NCBI RefSeq assembly: GCF_002999335.1
Contig: NW_020312253.1
Coordinates: forward strand, 1-27,508
DNA: 27,508 nt
DNA from: Cyclospora cayetanensis
Taxonomy: Eukaryota; Apicomplexa; Conoidasida; Eucoccidiorida; Eimeriidae
Direction of reading: 5' to 3'
Under the pieces are notes generated by a model that saw only the letters and a program-made list of their open reading frames with translations, made no database searches and was not told the origin of the DNA. A program made the translations under genes and the position numbers. The first letter of the stretch is position 1, and every line of letters starts with the position of its first letter. Of this stretch, positions 9,419 through 19,462 are shown one piece after another.

Positions 9419-12400
9419 ATGCCACCCGTGCTGCAGTTGCAGCAGCAGGAGCTGCTACAGCTGCATAGGCTCCCTCGGATACAGCATCAACTCCAGCAGC
9501 AACAGCAACACACGCAACAGCAACACACGCAGCAGCAACACTCGCAACAGCAACACACGCAGCAGCAACACACGCAACAGCAACATTCGCAACAACAACA
9601 GCAACATACGCAACAACAACAGCAACAACAGCAACATACGCAACAACAACAGCAACATACACAACAGCAACATACGCAACAACAACAGCAACATACGCAA
9701 CAACAACAGCAACATACGCAACAGCAACAGCAACATACGCAACAACAACAGCAACATTCGCAACAACAACAGCAACATTCGCAACAACAACACACACAAA
9801 AGCAGCAAAAGCAGCAGCAGAAGCGCGAGACAGGCCCTGCTGCTGCAAACCATGGAGAGCAGCAAGAGGAGCCGCATGCATCGTCGATATCGCCTCCAGA
9901 ACGGCAGCAGCAGCAGCAGCATCCACAGCAGCACCATGCAGTATCTCTAAACGCAGCATCCAGCAGGCAGCAAAAAGCTGCTGCAATTCCAAATTATGGC
10001 GCGCGAAACGACGAGGGGAGATCACGACAAGAAGGTCAGCTCAACCCTCGCCAAGTGCGTTCCTTGCAAGCTGATCTTCGCCCATCTGAAGAAGCCACGA
10101 TATCCGAAACTGCATCGTTCATGCCGCTTTCATCAGCAAAAGCAACAGGATTGTCTCCCCCTGCTGCAGCTTTAGCAAGCCGCTGTCTGCAGCAGCAGCA
10201 GCCGCAGCAGCTCGCCGATGAGCAAGAGAAGACGCCGTCGCGACTCATGAATGTAGCCTTGACGGCATGTGACATTGCAACTCCCCTCGAACTCCCTCAG
10301 TCTGTATGCGCTGCAGCAGCAGCAGAAGACGCGCAAGCAGCAGACGCATGCTCGACGCACCTTGACGCCTCCACGCTGGCTGTACAGTCAGGGCTTGTCG
10401 TGGTTAGTGCCTCAACGGCAGGTGCAGCTGCAGCGCCTCCTTTAGCCGAAGCACGTGCAGCTTTTCGGGGAGTGAGGCAGCAGATACAGCAGCACAAGCA
10501 GCAGATACAGCAGCCCAAGCAGCAGATGCAGCAGCCCAAGCAGCAGATCGAGAGTCAGCCCTTTGAAGGGCAAGGTAAGCATGCCTTTATTGGTATTGCG
10601 CGGCAGCAAGACAGGAGCAGCAACAGCAACAAGAGCAGAATAGGGAGTGGCAGCCGCCTTCCAGAGCTCTGGCAACACACGAAAGCCTTTCGCAAAGGCA
10701 GCAGCAGTCGGAGCAGCAGCAGCAACAGCCTTGTGGGGGCACTAGCTGAACTTCTGGGGGGAGACACTGGAGGAGACAGGAGAGGCAGCAGCAAAGAGCT
10801 CCCCGCGGAGAGTGATGACGATATCTTGCTCCTACCGCGACCATCCCAGCAGCAGCAGTTGCCTGACAGAGCCTCTGCCTTGCCAGCACAGCCGCTGCAA
10901 AATCAGCAGCAGCAGAATCCACCAAAGGGGAGGTGTTTCTTCTACGGGCTGCTGCTGCTGCTGCTGCTGCTGCTCGCGGGAGCCTTGCTGCTCGGCTGTC
11001 TCTTTCACAAGCACAAGCTGGTGCGCATGAGACCTAGAGACTTGCAGCGCCTGCAGCTAGCAACCTTTCGGCAGCTGCAGCAGCAGCTTCTACAGTCGTC
11101 GGCGCAGCAGCAGCAGCATCCTTTGCCGCTGTGCTGGCACCACCCGCAGCAGCTCTTCGAGCTGCAGCAGCAGCTGCTGCTGCTGCACCCTTCAAAAGAA
11201 GCGGCAGCAGTATTTGCAGAGGCCACTGCAGCGGCAACAGCTGGCATTGACAGCAGCCAGTCTGCAGCACTCTCTTCGGAGGCGGCGATGCTTTTCTTGC
11301 AAGCCTTGCAGCAACGAAAGCAACAGTCTCCAGAGACAGAATTCTGCAGCAGCGGCTGCTGCGCGAGCTCGGAAGCAGTGGCAGAAGAAGCAGCAGCAGC
11401 AGCAGCAGAAGAAGCAGCAACTGGGGGATTAGTGGACTCTAGGAGCCATGTGACGAGGCTGTTTTTCACATCTGCTGCATTGCTGCGAGACAGCAGCAGG
11501 GATGTCAGCAGCAGCAGCAGTAGCAGTCGTGCCACATGCAGGCGCAGCAACAGCGTGCTGTCTTCCCCTGCCGTGGTGTCTCAGAGCAGCAACAGCATCC
11601 CTAGGAGCAACAGCAACAGCGCGAGCAACAGCAACAACAGTACGACCAGCAGCAACAACAGTGCCAGCAGCAGCAACAGCACCAGCAACAATAGCGGCAG
11701 CAGCAATACTAGCAACAGCACGTGTTCTTTACCTCCGTTCCCCAGGGGTGTCTGGTTTTTTGTTCGAGCCAAGGCAGCTAAGCAGCTTCGCTCTTTCATT
11801 TCTCCCGCTACGGCTGCTTCTCCTGCTTCAGTGCTTGTATGCGCTGAGGAAGACTTTGCATATCTCGCCGCTTCCGCCTCCGCCCATGCAGCAGCCGCTG
11901 CCTCCGCGGCAAAGAGCTGGCTAAGTGCTGGTGCAAGCCGTTTAAAAGCAGCTGCGTTGAGCGCAGCCAATGCAGTCATTCGCGCGTTGACACACTTCAG
12001 AAACATCCAGCACGCAGCAAGTGCTGCAGTGCAAGCAGGCGCTGCAAGCGTGATGGGTGTGGTGCCTTCTTTAGCTTCTCCGGGAACAACAACAGCGGCA
12101 GACTTTCCGAGCACATGTGCAGCTTTTCCTGGAGAATGCATGCAATGCAGCAGTCTTAAGGCGTCGGAAACGCAGTTGTTGCAAAGCCCGCCGCAGCAGC
12201 TTCCTCGGCAGCCGCTACAGCAGGAGGCGGTTTGCGTGCCAACGCCGCATGCAGCGGGAAGCCCCAAGGCGGCTTGCTGTGAAATGGCCTTTGAGTTGAT
12301 TCTGATGCAGCTCCTCGAGCAGCAGCAAGTGACTCTGTCAGATCCACGAGGCCGTTTGATTCTCTACGCCTCTGCGCTGCGAGCCGCGACGGGAGGCTTG

Positions 12401-13357
12401 CTGCCTTCTGCTTTCCTCCGCCTATTTGATCAGGAGAAACAAGCGCCCTCTGCAGCCAGTGCGGCACGGCTGTGGGAGATTTCCGTGGCGCCTTCAGAAA
12501 CACCACCTCCCGGCGAGGTTTCTGAAGCTGCGGAGTACGCGCAGAGTGAGAAAGGCGCCTTCGGATCGCTGCCTCTGGTGTCTCTGCAGCCGGAGTTTGC
12601 TGCCTTCGGAACGCCGTGCTACCCCTTGGCACGATTCTTGCATCAGCGGCTGCTCGGCTGGGGAGGCTTGCAGCTGCATCTGCTGCTGTTGGGGGGTTGG
12701 GGATTTTCCTTGTTTTCTGCCGCTCCCTTGACGCTTGTTCATGTGCCGCGTGCTGCCTTTCTGTCGCTCCTCATTCTGTATCGAGGCATTTGCTTGTACA
12801 CGGGATTCAACTGGCTGGGTTCGAAGCTTGGTCGGTGGCTTGATCAGCTGCAGCAGCACCTGCAGCAGCAGCAGCCGCTGTCTTCGCCCTCGCTGCATTC
12901 GGGAGCTTGGGAAGAAGACGCAGACGAGGGGGAGGAAAGAATCAGCTGGACGGATATCGATGTTAGCGATCACGTGCTGTTGTATGTTCTGGCTGTGCTC
13001 ATTGTGGCTATTGAAACGTCTGCCGCTTTCGCTTCGCACCCGCCTCCGCCTGACACTGCGGGAGAGAGCCGCAGCAGCAGCAGCAGAAGAAGCTCGTGGC
13101 GGCGTGTGCCTTCACTTTCGCGGGTTGCCCCTTTCCTGTGTGCAGCCTACTACAGCGTTATTTGCTGTTGCTGTCTTCTTATGGCGTATATGACTGCACG
13201 CTTCTTTCACACACCCGCGGAGGTGTGGCTGGCCTTTGTTGCTGCACTGCTGCTGCTGCTGCTGCCCGTGCTGCTGATCCTCGAAGTCTGCGAGACACCG
13301 AGCCTCCAACGAATTGGGCTGCTTCGGAGCAGCGGCGGCTGCTCCGAACAACTGTAG
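9419..13357 (+). CDS. Large Gln/Ser-rich multi-pass membrane protein, unknown family
   Basis: A single uninterrupted 1312-codon frame from the first ATG after an in-frame stop at 9359-9361 to TAG 13355-13357. Residues about 20-140 are a Gln-rich array punctuated by His-Thr or His-Ser pairs. More Gln-rich linker follows. A long Leu-rich hydrophobic segment lies near residues 508-528, followed by HKHK. Residues about 690-770 are Ser/Asn-rich, and about 830-900 are Ala-rich helical sequence. The C-terminal 230 residues hold hydrophobic spans near 1084-1130 (one or two), 1184-1207, 1236-1263 and 1269-1290. I recognise no conserved domain. The non-repeat C-terminus has ordinary varied amino acids and polar charge breaks between spans, which argues for a real gene. 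Localisation is inferred to be membrane, with the Gln-rich part on one face. The start could move if a 5' intron exists. Confidence 0.75.
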   Translation: MPPVLQLQQQELLQLHRLPRIQHQLQQQQQHTQQQHTQQQHSQQQHTQQQHTQQQHSQQQQQHTQQQQQQQQHTQQQQQHTQQQHTQQQQQHTQQQQQHTQQQQQHTQQQQQHSQQQQQHSQQQHTQKQQKQQQKRETGPAAANHGEQQEEPHASSISPPERQQQQQHPQQHHAVSLNAASSRQQKAAAIPNYGARNDEGRSRQEGQLNPRQVRSLQADLRPSEEATISETASFMPLSSAKATGLSPPAAALASRCLQQQQPQQLADEQEKTPSRLMNVALTACDIATPLELPQSVCAAAAAEDAQAADACSTHLDASTLAVQSGLVVVSASTAGAAAAPPLAEARAAFRGVRQQIQQHKQQIQQPKQQMQQPKQQIESQPFEGQGKHAFIGIARQQDRSSNSNKSRIGSGSRLPELWQHTKAFRKGSSSRSSSSNSLVGALAELLGGDTGGDRRGSSKELPAESDDDILLLPRPSQQQQLPDRASALPAQPLQNQQQQNPPKGRCFFYGLLLLLLLLLAGALLLGCLFHKHKLVRMRPRDLQRLQLATFRQLQQQLLQSSAQQQQHPLPLCWHHPQQLFELQQQLLLLHPSKEAAAVFAEATAAATAGIDSSQSAALSSEAAMLFLQALQQRKQQSPETEFCSSGCCASSEAVAEEAAAAAAEEAATGGLVDSRSHVTRLFFTSAALLRDSSRDVSSSSSSSRATCRRSNSVLSSPAVVSQSSNSIPRSNSNSASNSNNSTTSSNNSASSSNSTSNNSGSSNTSNSTCSLPPFPRGVWFFVRAKAAKQLRSFISPATAASPASVLVCAEEDFAYLAASASAHAAAAASAAKSWLSAGASRLKAAALSAANAVIRALTHFRNIQHAASAAVQAGAASVMGVVPSLASPGTTTAADFPSTCAAFPGECMQCSSLKASETQLLQSPPQQLPRQPLQQEAVCVPTPHAAGSPKAACCEMAFELILMQLLEQQQVTLSDPRGRLILYASALRAATGGLLPSAFLRLFDQEKQAPSAASAARLWEISVAPSETPPPGEVSEAAEYAQSEKGAFGSLPLVSLQPEFAAFGTPCYPLARFLHQRLLGWGGLQLHLLLLGGWGFSLFSAAPLTLVHVPRAAFLSLLILYRGICLYTGFNWLGSKLGRWLDQLQQHLQQQQPLSSPSLHSGAWEEDADEGEERISWTDIDVSDHVLLYVLAVLIVAIETSAAFASHPPPPDTAGESRSSSSRRSSWRRVPSLSRVAPFLCAAYYSVICCCCLLMAYMTARFFHTPAEVWLAFVAALLLLLLPVLLILEVCETPSLQRIGLLRSSGGCSEQL
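9495..9812 (+). repeat. CAA/CAG array encoding Gln tracts with His-Thr/Ser
   Basis: Units of 12, 15 or 18 bases of the form (CAA/CAG)n CAC/CAT ACG or TCG repeat more than twenty times. The frame kept open in the sense of the gene reads Gln with regularly spaced His-Thr and His-Ser pairs. The other strand and frames give poly-Cys and poly-Leu shadows. Units shift gradually in spelling along the array, from ACACG to ATACG to ATTCG, which shows stepwise local duplication. Confidence 0.9.
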
Positions 13358-16300
13358 CAGCATTAGCAGCAGCAGCAGCCGGTGCTGCTGCTGCTAATGC
13401 TGCTGCAGAAAAAAAACCCTTATCCCCTTCGTGCGCCTCGGGAGGTGCTCTTCGCGCCGCTCTTTCTGACACTGCTGCCGCACAGATCAGCTAGTGCCAT
13501 CTGCGCAGTTTCACTGTCTCTCCTCCTGCCTGAACTTGTAGAGGGATGCTCTCTTGCTGGCTGCTTTTGCGGCTGGCAGTAATTTAGCAGCAGCAGGGCA
13601 GCGTGACAAAAAGGTGCCATGCTGCACTGCAGTAGGAGAATCAGCTCGAGTGCTTCTGGGGCTGTAGCCGTTCGATTTGAGCAGCACCTTAAAGAGCGCG
13701 CGGTGTATGTACACTACACTGGGAAGCGCAACAGCGCGCCTTAAGGCTGCGCGCTCAAGCCTGAGGGAGGATGACACCTCTTGAGGGGCTTTCTGGGCAG
13801 GAAAGCCTCATCTAAGGGGAACGAGAAGGAACGACAGTAGTAGAAGGAAATATTTAAGAGTCCTTACAGTGTCTCTCTTTAGGTTCTGGAGATGCAGATT
13901 CGTGCACGTGAAGAACGCCATTTAGTCCTTTTATCCGACAGCCTTTTCCAATTTCCCTCTCGACACTAGACAGACAAAGTTTAGCGGCACGCATCCAGCC
14001 CATGCCAAAAAGCCTTCTCCACCAGGGAGGGCAGGCAGCAGCAGCCGCTTCAGCAGCAAACGCTGTAAGCGAAGATACTCTTACCTTGTGATCGCCAAAC
14101 CTCCACGGGGCGTTGGTGGTCTGTCAGCGGCGAACGTCGTCATGCTTGGTGTAAGATCTTTGCAGTACACTGCGCGACTTTGGGGAAAGAGGAGGGTAGG
14201 AGGCACACTAGGAATTTTTGACGGCGTGATCATAGCATAGCGCTACATTCACGTCTCCTGTTTCAGATGTCAAATCAGGCGGAAATTGCGCTTGAAGTAT
14301 GGAACCAAAAACCAACGCGCTTGTCTGTACGCAAGGTCACCTACCTTGGAGGTTTGCTGGCTCGCCAATGCAGACAGAGTCGTGGGTGTATGTACTTGCC
14401 TAATCTTTTCAGTGTACGCATTTGGAGCGCCCGAGGCCTATGTAAATTTCATCCTCTCCTGGGGAGCCTCCATATGCGAGATGAAATATGAGGGTACACT
14501 CGAAGCTGCTCGCAGGTGCAGAAGAATCGCTGAGAGAGTGTGTGTGTGTGTGTGAGCGCTCCCTGCGGCAACAGGCATTATGAACGATGTTTTGCTAGGG
14601 CTATTGCGGCTTTTCGCATGTGTGGTTCAATGCCTCATCATGGCAAGGGCACTGCGAAGCCCAGATGCAGGCGTCTTGCGTGTATCTTTTCATCCGAATG
14701 CAAAGAGAGGCTACCGCGTGCTAGTAGGCCATCCCAAGCACATACCAATATTGCATGTCGACTTTCCTGCTTAAAGCTGTCACCTTTTGCAGGCTGCTAC
14801 AGCTTCATTGACGTCCACGGTCCGCTCACCTGCTGCTTGCACGCGTCCACATCTTTCTTGCAGCATTTGACGTCCTGGTTCTCGTCATGCTTTGATCAAT
14901 CGCCTCATTCTGATCCAAGCGAACTCCCAGCGCGCTGCATCACACGCTGCTTCGCCTCGATTCAAGCTACTGGGAAAGACGCCACTAGCGGACGGCCGGC
15001 ACACACTTCGCGATCATTCCACAGCTGTTTAAATTGAAGTTAAAACATCCTCCGCTAAGAGTGCCTCTAAGCCTGCTTTCATGGAGGGTAACGGGAAAAG
15101 GCCTGAATATCCCCACGCTGCTCAAATAGGCAAGGCACACGATTTTGATGAGCCTCTGGGCTAGGAACTAGCCCCCTAGAAGAGGGACGTAGCAGCCAAG
15201 TATGCATCTGCAACTTGCTTTTGAACGGAAACGTGTTCCTATTGTGCATTCGCCACAAGGCACTGGGCTTCCGACGAAGGAGGATTGCCAGGGGGCAGCT
15301 GATTACAATTCCAGGCCGTTGAGGTGATCGCAAACTAACTCTGAACACTAGCGCACTCCACAGGGCTTTATATTGGTGCCCTATGCTTTTCCTTTAAAGG
15401 GTGAAATAAAAGGGAATATTCATAAAAAACCTTTGAAATGCTCGTAAGGTAGCTGAAAAATGCGTGCTGACTAAGCGAAGGGGGGCACACTAAGATAAAC
15501 AAATCCGGATGCAGAACTCGCCAGTATCAAGTACAACCGGCGACTCAGGGTGCTCAAACATGCATTCAAACTCCATATATCGCTGCTGTTTGCTCCAACC
15601 AAAAGGCCTCAGTTGGATTCAGAGGCAAACCAGCAACTCAACAATGTACCCTCTAGAAGGCTCCAGGTGTGCAGAGCATCATGCTCTCAGAAGAGCTCAG
15701 GCGCTCTGGCTTACACAAACACGCAAACTCTAGCGTGTCTAAAAATCGCTTTCAAAGAGAGGAAGAAGTTGACCCCTCGGTATGCCTTTCTCCACTATAT
15801 CCGCCAGCTGCCCCAAAATATGCTCGAGTACTGTTACGATCCAACAGCGTGCATTCATCTGATTTTTACTTTATGTTGACAGTGGTCAGCTACCCTTTGG
15901 TCCCGGTAAATGCACTACAACTCAAATGTCGCAAAAAAGTTGGGTACTATCCTGGCTAAAAGGCATGAAAAGCGAACCTCTTCCTCTCGGCAAGCGTACA
16001 GGGTCATACGGGTGCTCATCATGGCGTACATACACGTAGATTAAGCCCCTTAGCCTCTGCTCAAGGATGTGCTGCTTAGAACTCCCGCAAAAGCAACCGT
16101 GAGCACGGTAGCGATGCTCGATTTCACAGATGCTGCACGAGCACTGCAAATGAGCAGCAATGGGCTGTGCTGCCCCTCATCAAACGCTCTTTCTGCTCTG
16201 TTTGGTAAATAATACTTCGGATTTTGTCTAGGCTCAAATGCACAGTTTAGGCATATTCGCACATTTTACTTGCTTTTCTTGCATTTGAGTAGCTCCGCAT

Positions 16301-17547
16301 TACAAGAGTGAAGAGTGAGCGCATGTGCGCTACGCTGCCTTGTGGCCGTATTTTCGGATGCACAGAATGCTCAGGGGATGCAGTTACTCATGCACTGAAA
16401 CGTTCATTTGCCCTGCTTAAAGTGCTGTCCTCTTCCGCAGACTGCACTCCCTAAGTGTTCCTGTCAAGCCTGCATTGCTGTGTGCAGGTTTCCCATGGTA
16501 AGGGATTTCAGATAGAGCGGCGTATATGACAAGAAACGGACTACACCTCTGTACTTCCGGCCACATCAGTTCTATTTACATGGAATTAGTGCGCAGCTGG
16601 CTTACCTGAGTTTGTAACTTTGTGCACCACATGTATTGCTGAATAGCGTCTGTGTGATCGAGAAGACTCGATGCTGTGTGCATGTACGCCGCATGACATG
16701 TTCAACAAGCTGTGAATTTTCAACTTGCGTATAGGGACCAGCGACGCGCACCCTAGGTTTCCCTTTTCCCTCATTTCCGGATTTAGAGGGGCGGGAGCAG
16801 AACAAGGCAGAAGTTCATTTGAGAAATACTCAGCAAGCTTCTAGGAAATATTTGTTGCAGCTGGAGTTAAGTGTGTGTTAAGAAGAACCCCAGATTGGGC
16901 ATTACATACACGATAAACCATCAGTCCGTTGAGACGCACGTACAGGCGGGCCCTGTCTTGCTTAGGGGAAGTTGGCTGTCTGATGCTCTTTGATGCTGCC
17001 CACGCCAGATAGCTATGCACAAACGGAGGTGGCGGTAAAAACTGCCAGACACGAGAGGTCGCAAGAAAAGTGCACCCACCTACCTCTAAACGCCGCATGG
17101 AGCAAAATACTATGGAAAATGCGCGTCTTCTTCAGCTCTGCATCGTACTGTGTAGGACTGCCCCGAAACTGTTAGTTTGGCATCTATTAATCGTGTGAGT
17201 ATTCGCCTCTGGCGTAGCAGCAGGATCGGTGTAAAACAACATACGTGTCTTCCCAGCAAGCCTTCCCTCGGCTGGGTGGCTAAGAGCTGCGGCAAAGGAG
17301 AGCGGCGCGTGCGTGGCCGCTGAGAAGGTGCTGCTCCGACATGGATGCATGCGACATAAAACCTTAATTAATACCGCATAAGCCGCCGTTAAAGCCATTT
17401 GCAGCGGCAGCAATAGGAGCATCAGCAGCAGCAGCAGCCGCAGACAGCCCCATGCCCTCTTGATGGGAGCGCAGAGGTGTTGTGGTTGCAACACGATCTG
17501 GCGCATACTTTCTATGAATTTGGGTTTGTAGTTTAGTTTAAGCTTTC
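13358..17547. other. Long stretch without a convincing gene
   Basis: Downstream of the membrane-protein gene the first 250 bases keep CAG/CTG character (likely 3' untranslated), then composition becomes more even. Several frames of 60-165 codons exist (for example plus strand 14286-14555 and 15550-15879), but none shows a family motif, a low-complexity tract typical of the other genes, or a phase-consistent partner exon. A TG run sits near 14537-14552. I cannot exclude a gene with small exons between 14260 and 15040, where two plus-strand frames have balanced composition. Confidence 0.45.
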
Positions 17548-17548
17548 T

Positions 17549-17946
17549 TGAGCAAGTTTTACTCTCCCTATGAGCGCCTGTTCGCTGCTCTCGCTGCCCT
17601 CTATTTCGTGCAGCCGCTGCAGAGAGTGCTGCTTGTGCGCGTGGTGTCCATACAGCAAACGCAGCCGTTCCTTCTTCCGAGGAGTTCATACTTCCTGGAA
17701 CCACCCAGCGTCACCGAATCTCTGTGGATGTGGTCGTTGGGGAGCAGCTTCCGCGGCAGTAGCAGCAGCGACGGTCATCCCAACGGCCTCTGCAGCGCTT
17801 GCAGCGCTTGCAGCGCTTGCCTTCTTCCCTCCTTGGCGAGGGAGAGGGCTTCAAAGCGCGTTGCAGCAGGCTTTGTCACATCTGCAGCTGCATCGGGAAC
17901 GGCGGGTGTGCAGAGTTGTGCTTCCTGCTGCAGCAGCAGCAGCTGA
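17549..17946 (+). other. Coding-like segment, unassembled
   Basis: One plus frame stays open and reads as varied sequence beginning FYSPYERLFAALAALYFVQP, followed by a Ser/Ala/Cys-rich part ending in a Ser run at 17944. It has no ATG at its left end; a pyrimidine-rich stretch and AG at about 17553-17554 could be a 3' splice site. Overlapping frames also look Ala-rich because of GCAGC repeats, including a 10-base GCAGCGCTTG unit three times at about 17793-17821. It may be an upstream exon of a gene ending before 18600, or an N-terminal part of the phosphatase gene. No family recognised. Confidence 0.25.
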
Positions 17947-18084
17947 GTGCTCGTTCTACTTTCACGGATCCGCTGCTCGCGCTGCTTTGCGCCTTTGAGC
18001 CTCAGCAGCCGCTGTGGTGACTCATCTGGCGCATAGCAACAACGCACGGAAGGCTGCCGCGGTTTCTTCCATTCGTATTCTCAT

Positions 18085-18600
18085 ATGACAGAATTTTCAT
18101 CGAGCAGCAAGTCAGCCGTAGCAGCAGTGCCTGCTGCACCCCCAGGAGGCACATCGCGCCTTGCTGCTTTTCCCGCTGCTGCCGCTGGCGCATGCGCAGC
18201 GTCTTGCGGCTCAGAAGCTCAGCACCAGGCCTCCAGTGGAGGGCTATCCTCCTTGAGAATCTCAGGAGTAGCTCCTGCGTCAGTCTCCGCAGATTCCGTT
18301 GCTCTTCCCCAGGTGTACTCAGAGCAGGGAGATCTGCTGGCAGTGGGGTGTCATGACAGCGCTGACGCTGCAGCTGCAGTGTCGGCTGCTGCTGAAGAAG
18401 AAGCCGCAGTCGAAGAACCCTGCTGCTGTGACGCAGCCGTTGCTGCAGGCTGTGGATGTGGCAGCTGCATCTTCCGCCATGTACTCCGCACGGCTCGCTG
18501 CTGCAGAAGTCTGCAGCAACTGATACAGCAGCTGTCTACACAGGATCGCTGGTGGTGCTTCATACCGAGCCTAGTAAGCGTCAGGCGCTCGTGTGGTTAG
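18085..18600 (+). CDS. Hypothetical Ala/Ser/Cys-rich protein or exon
   Basis: A 171-codon frame with a real ATG at 18085 and stop at 18598-18600. It reads as Ala- and Ser-rich sequence, then EQGDLLAVGCHDS, an Ala/Glu stretch, a Cys-rich patch and a more ordinary helical end (RSLQQLIQQLSTQDRWW). The mix resembles coding sequence in neighbouring genes, but there is no domain I can name. It could be complete, or an exon: CAG|GTGTAC near 18312 resembles a donor. The spacing to the phosphatase gene (about 860 bases) leaves both options open. Confidence 0.3.
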   Translation: MTEFSSSSKSAVAAVPAAPPGGTSRLAAFPAAAAGACAASCGSEAQHQASSGGLSSLRISGVAPASVSADSVALPQVYSEQGDLLAVGCHDSADAAAAVSAAAEEEAAVEEPCCCDAAVAAGCGCGSCIFRHVLRTARCCRSLQQLIQQLSTQDRWWCFIPSLVSVRRSCG

Positions 18601-19462
18601 CGTCGATCAATCGCAGCAGCTAAATGCCTGCAGCTAAATGCCTGCAGCTAAATGCCTGCAGTTGCCTCTTGCTTTTGTTTTTGACGCACGGAGATCCTTA
18701 GCCTTTTCCTGCAGCATGCGTTTTGCTCATTGCAGCGGCGGCAAGAAGCACAACACTAGCAGCTGCAGCAACAATAACAGCAACACCAGCAGCACCTTGT
18801 TTCGTGTGCTATTTTGACGTCTCTCCCTCCGGAGAGACGTTCGTGGAGGGGCAGCACGGAGAAAGAAATCCTTTCGTCGGGCAGTCTGTGTCGTGCTTCT
18901 GTGTTGCAGCCTGAGTGCCTCTGCAATCGCATCATCAGCTTCTCGTCTCCTGCCTTGAAAGCCACCTTTCTGCGGCTCCTTACGCGGCACTTTGCTGCAG
19001 CTAGTGGACCCTATAGTCACAGACAAGTCGGTGACAGTTCCTCACCACGTTCTTCGCCTTGAGCGTCTCTGCTCGCCTGCTGCTCGTATACTTGGGAGCT
19101 CCCTGTTTGCGTGTATACCGCTTTCGGAGATGCTTTCTGTGTCTTTCTCGCATGTGTCTCCGCGCCGTCTTTTCGCTCACTCTGACAAGCTGGCTATCCA
19201 CCCCTCGCGCTTCTTTCCTCCCCCCTCTCATAGCCTGCCCTTCTTCTGTCTCCTTCTTTTTGCGGCATCTGACTCTTCGGAGAAACTTGAGCGCCACTCC
19301 TCTGTTGGTTCCGATTTCTTGAGGACTGTGCTTTTTTTTCCAGGGAAAGTGCGAGGTGTGTGCATGCACATGTGCGTGTGGTGGGGCTGTCGGTACACTC
19401 CGTGTCTGTGCATTGGAGTGCCTACGAGGGGACCTCTGTGAAGAGGACTGCTACTTCTTTTG
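18601..19462. other. Spacer or intronic DNA before PP2C gene
   Basis: Begins with a 14-bp tandem repeat, then CAG-rich sequence to about 18795, then pyrimidine-rich DNA (about 19130-19345) ending in a strong TTTTTTTCCAG at 19345. Three frames overlap near 18810-19080 without one being clearly preferred. The phosphatase frame has an in-frame stop at 19439-19441, so coding upstream of it would need splicing. Confidence 0.4.
18617..18658. repeat. 14-bp tandem repeat, three copies
   Basis: CAGCTAAATGCCTG occurs three times without interruption just after the stop of the 18085-18600 frame. The period is not a multiple of three and it contains TAA, consistent with non-coding sequence. Confidence 0.9.

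Noticed and set aside
9455..9937. Minus-strand Leu/Cys-only frames over the CAA/CAG array
   Set aside because: They are the reverse complement of the Gln array; the plus frame continues for 1312 codons with non-repetitive sequence.
14286..15037. Two moderate plus-strand frames that might be exons
   Set aside because: No motif, no phase-consistent join and no repeat signature; kept only as a note on the intergenic stretch.
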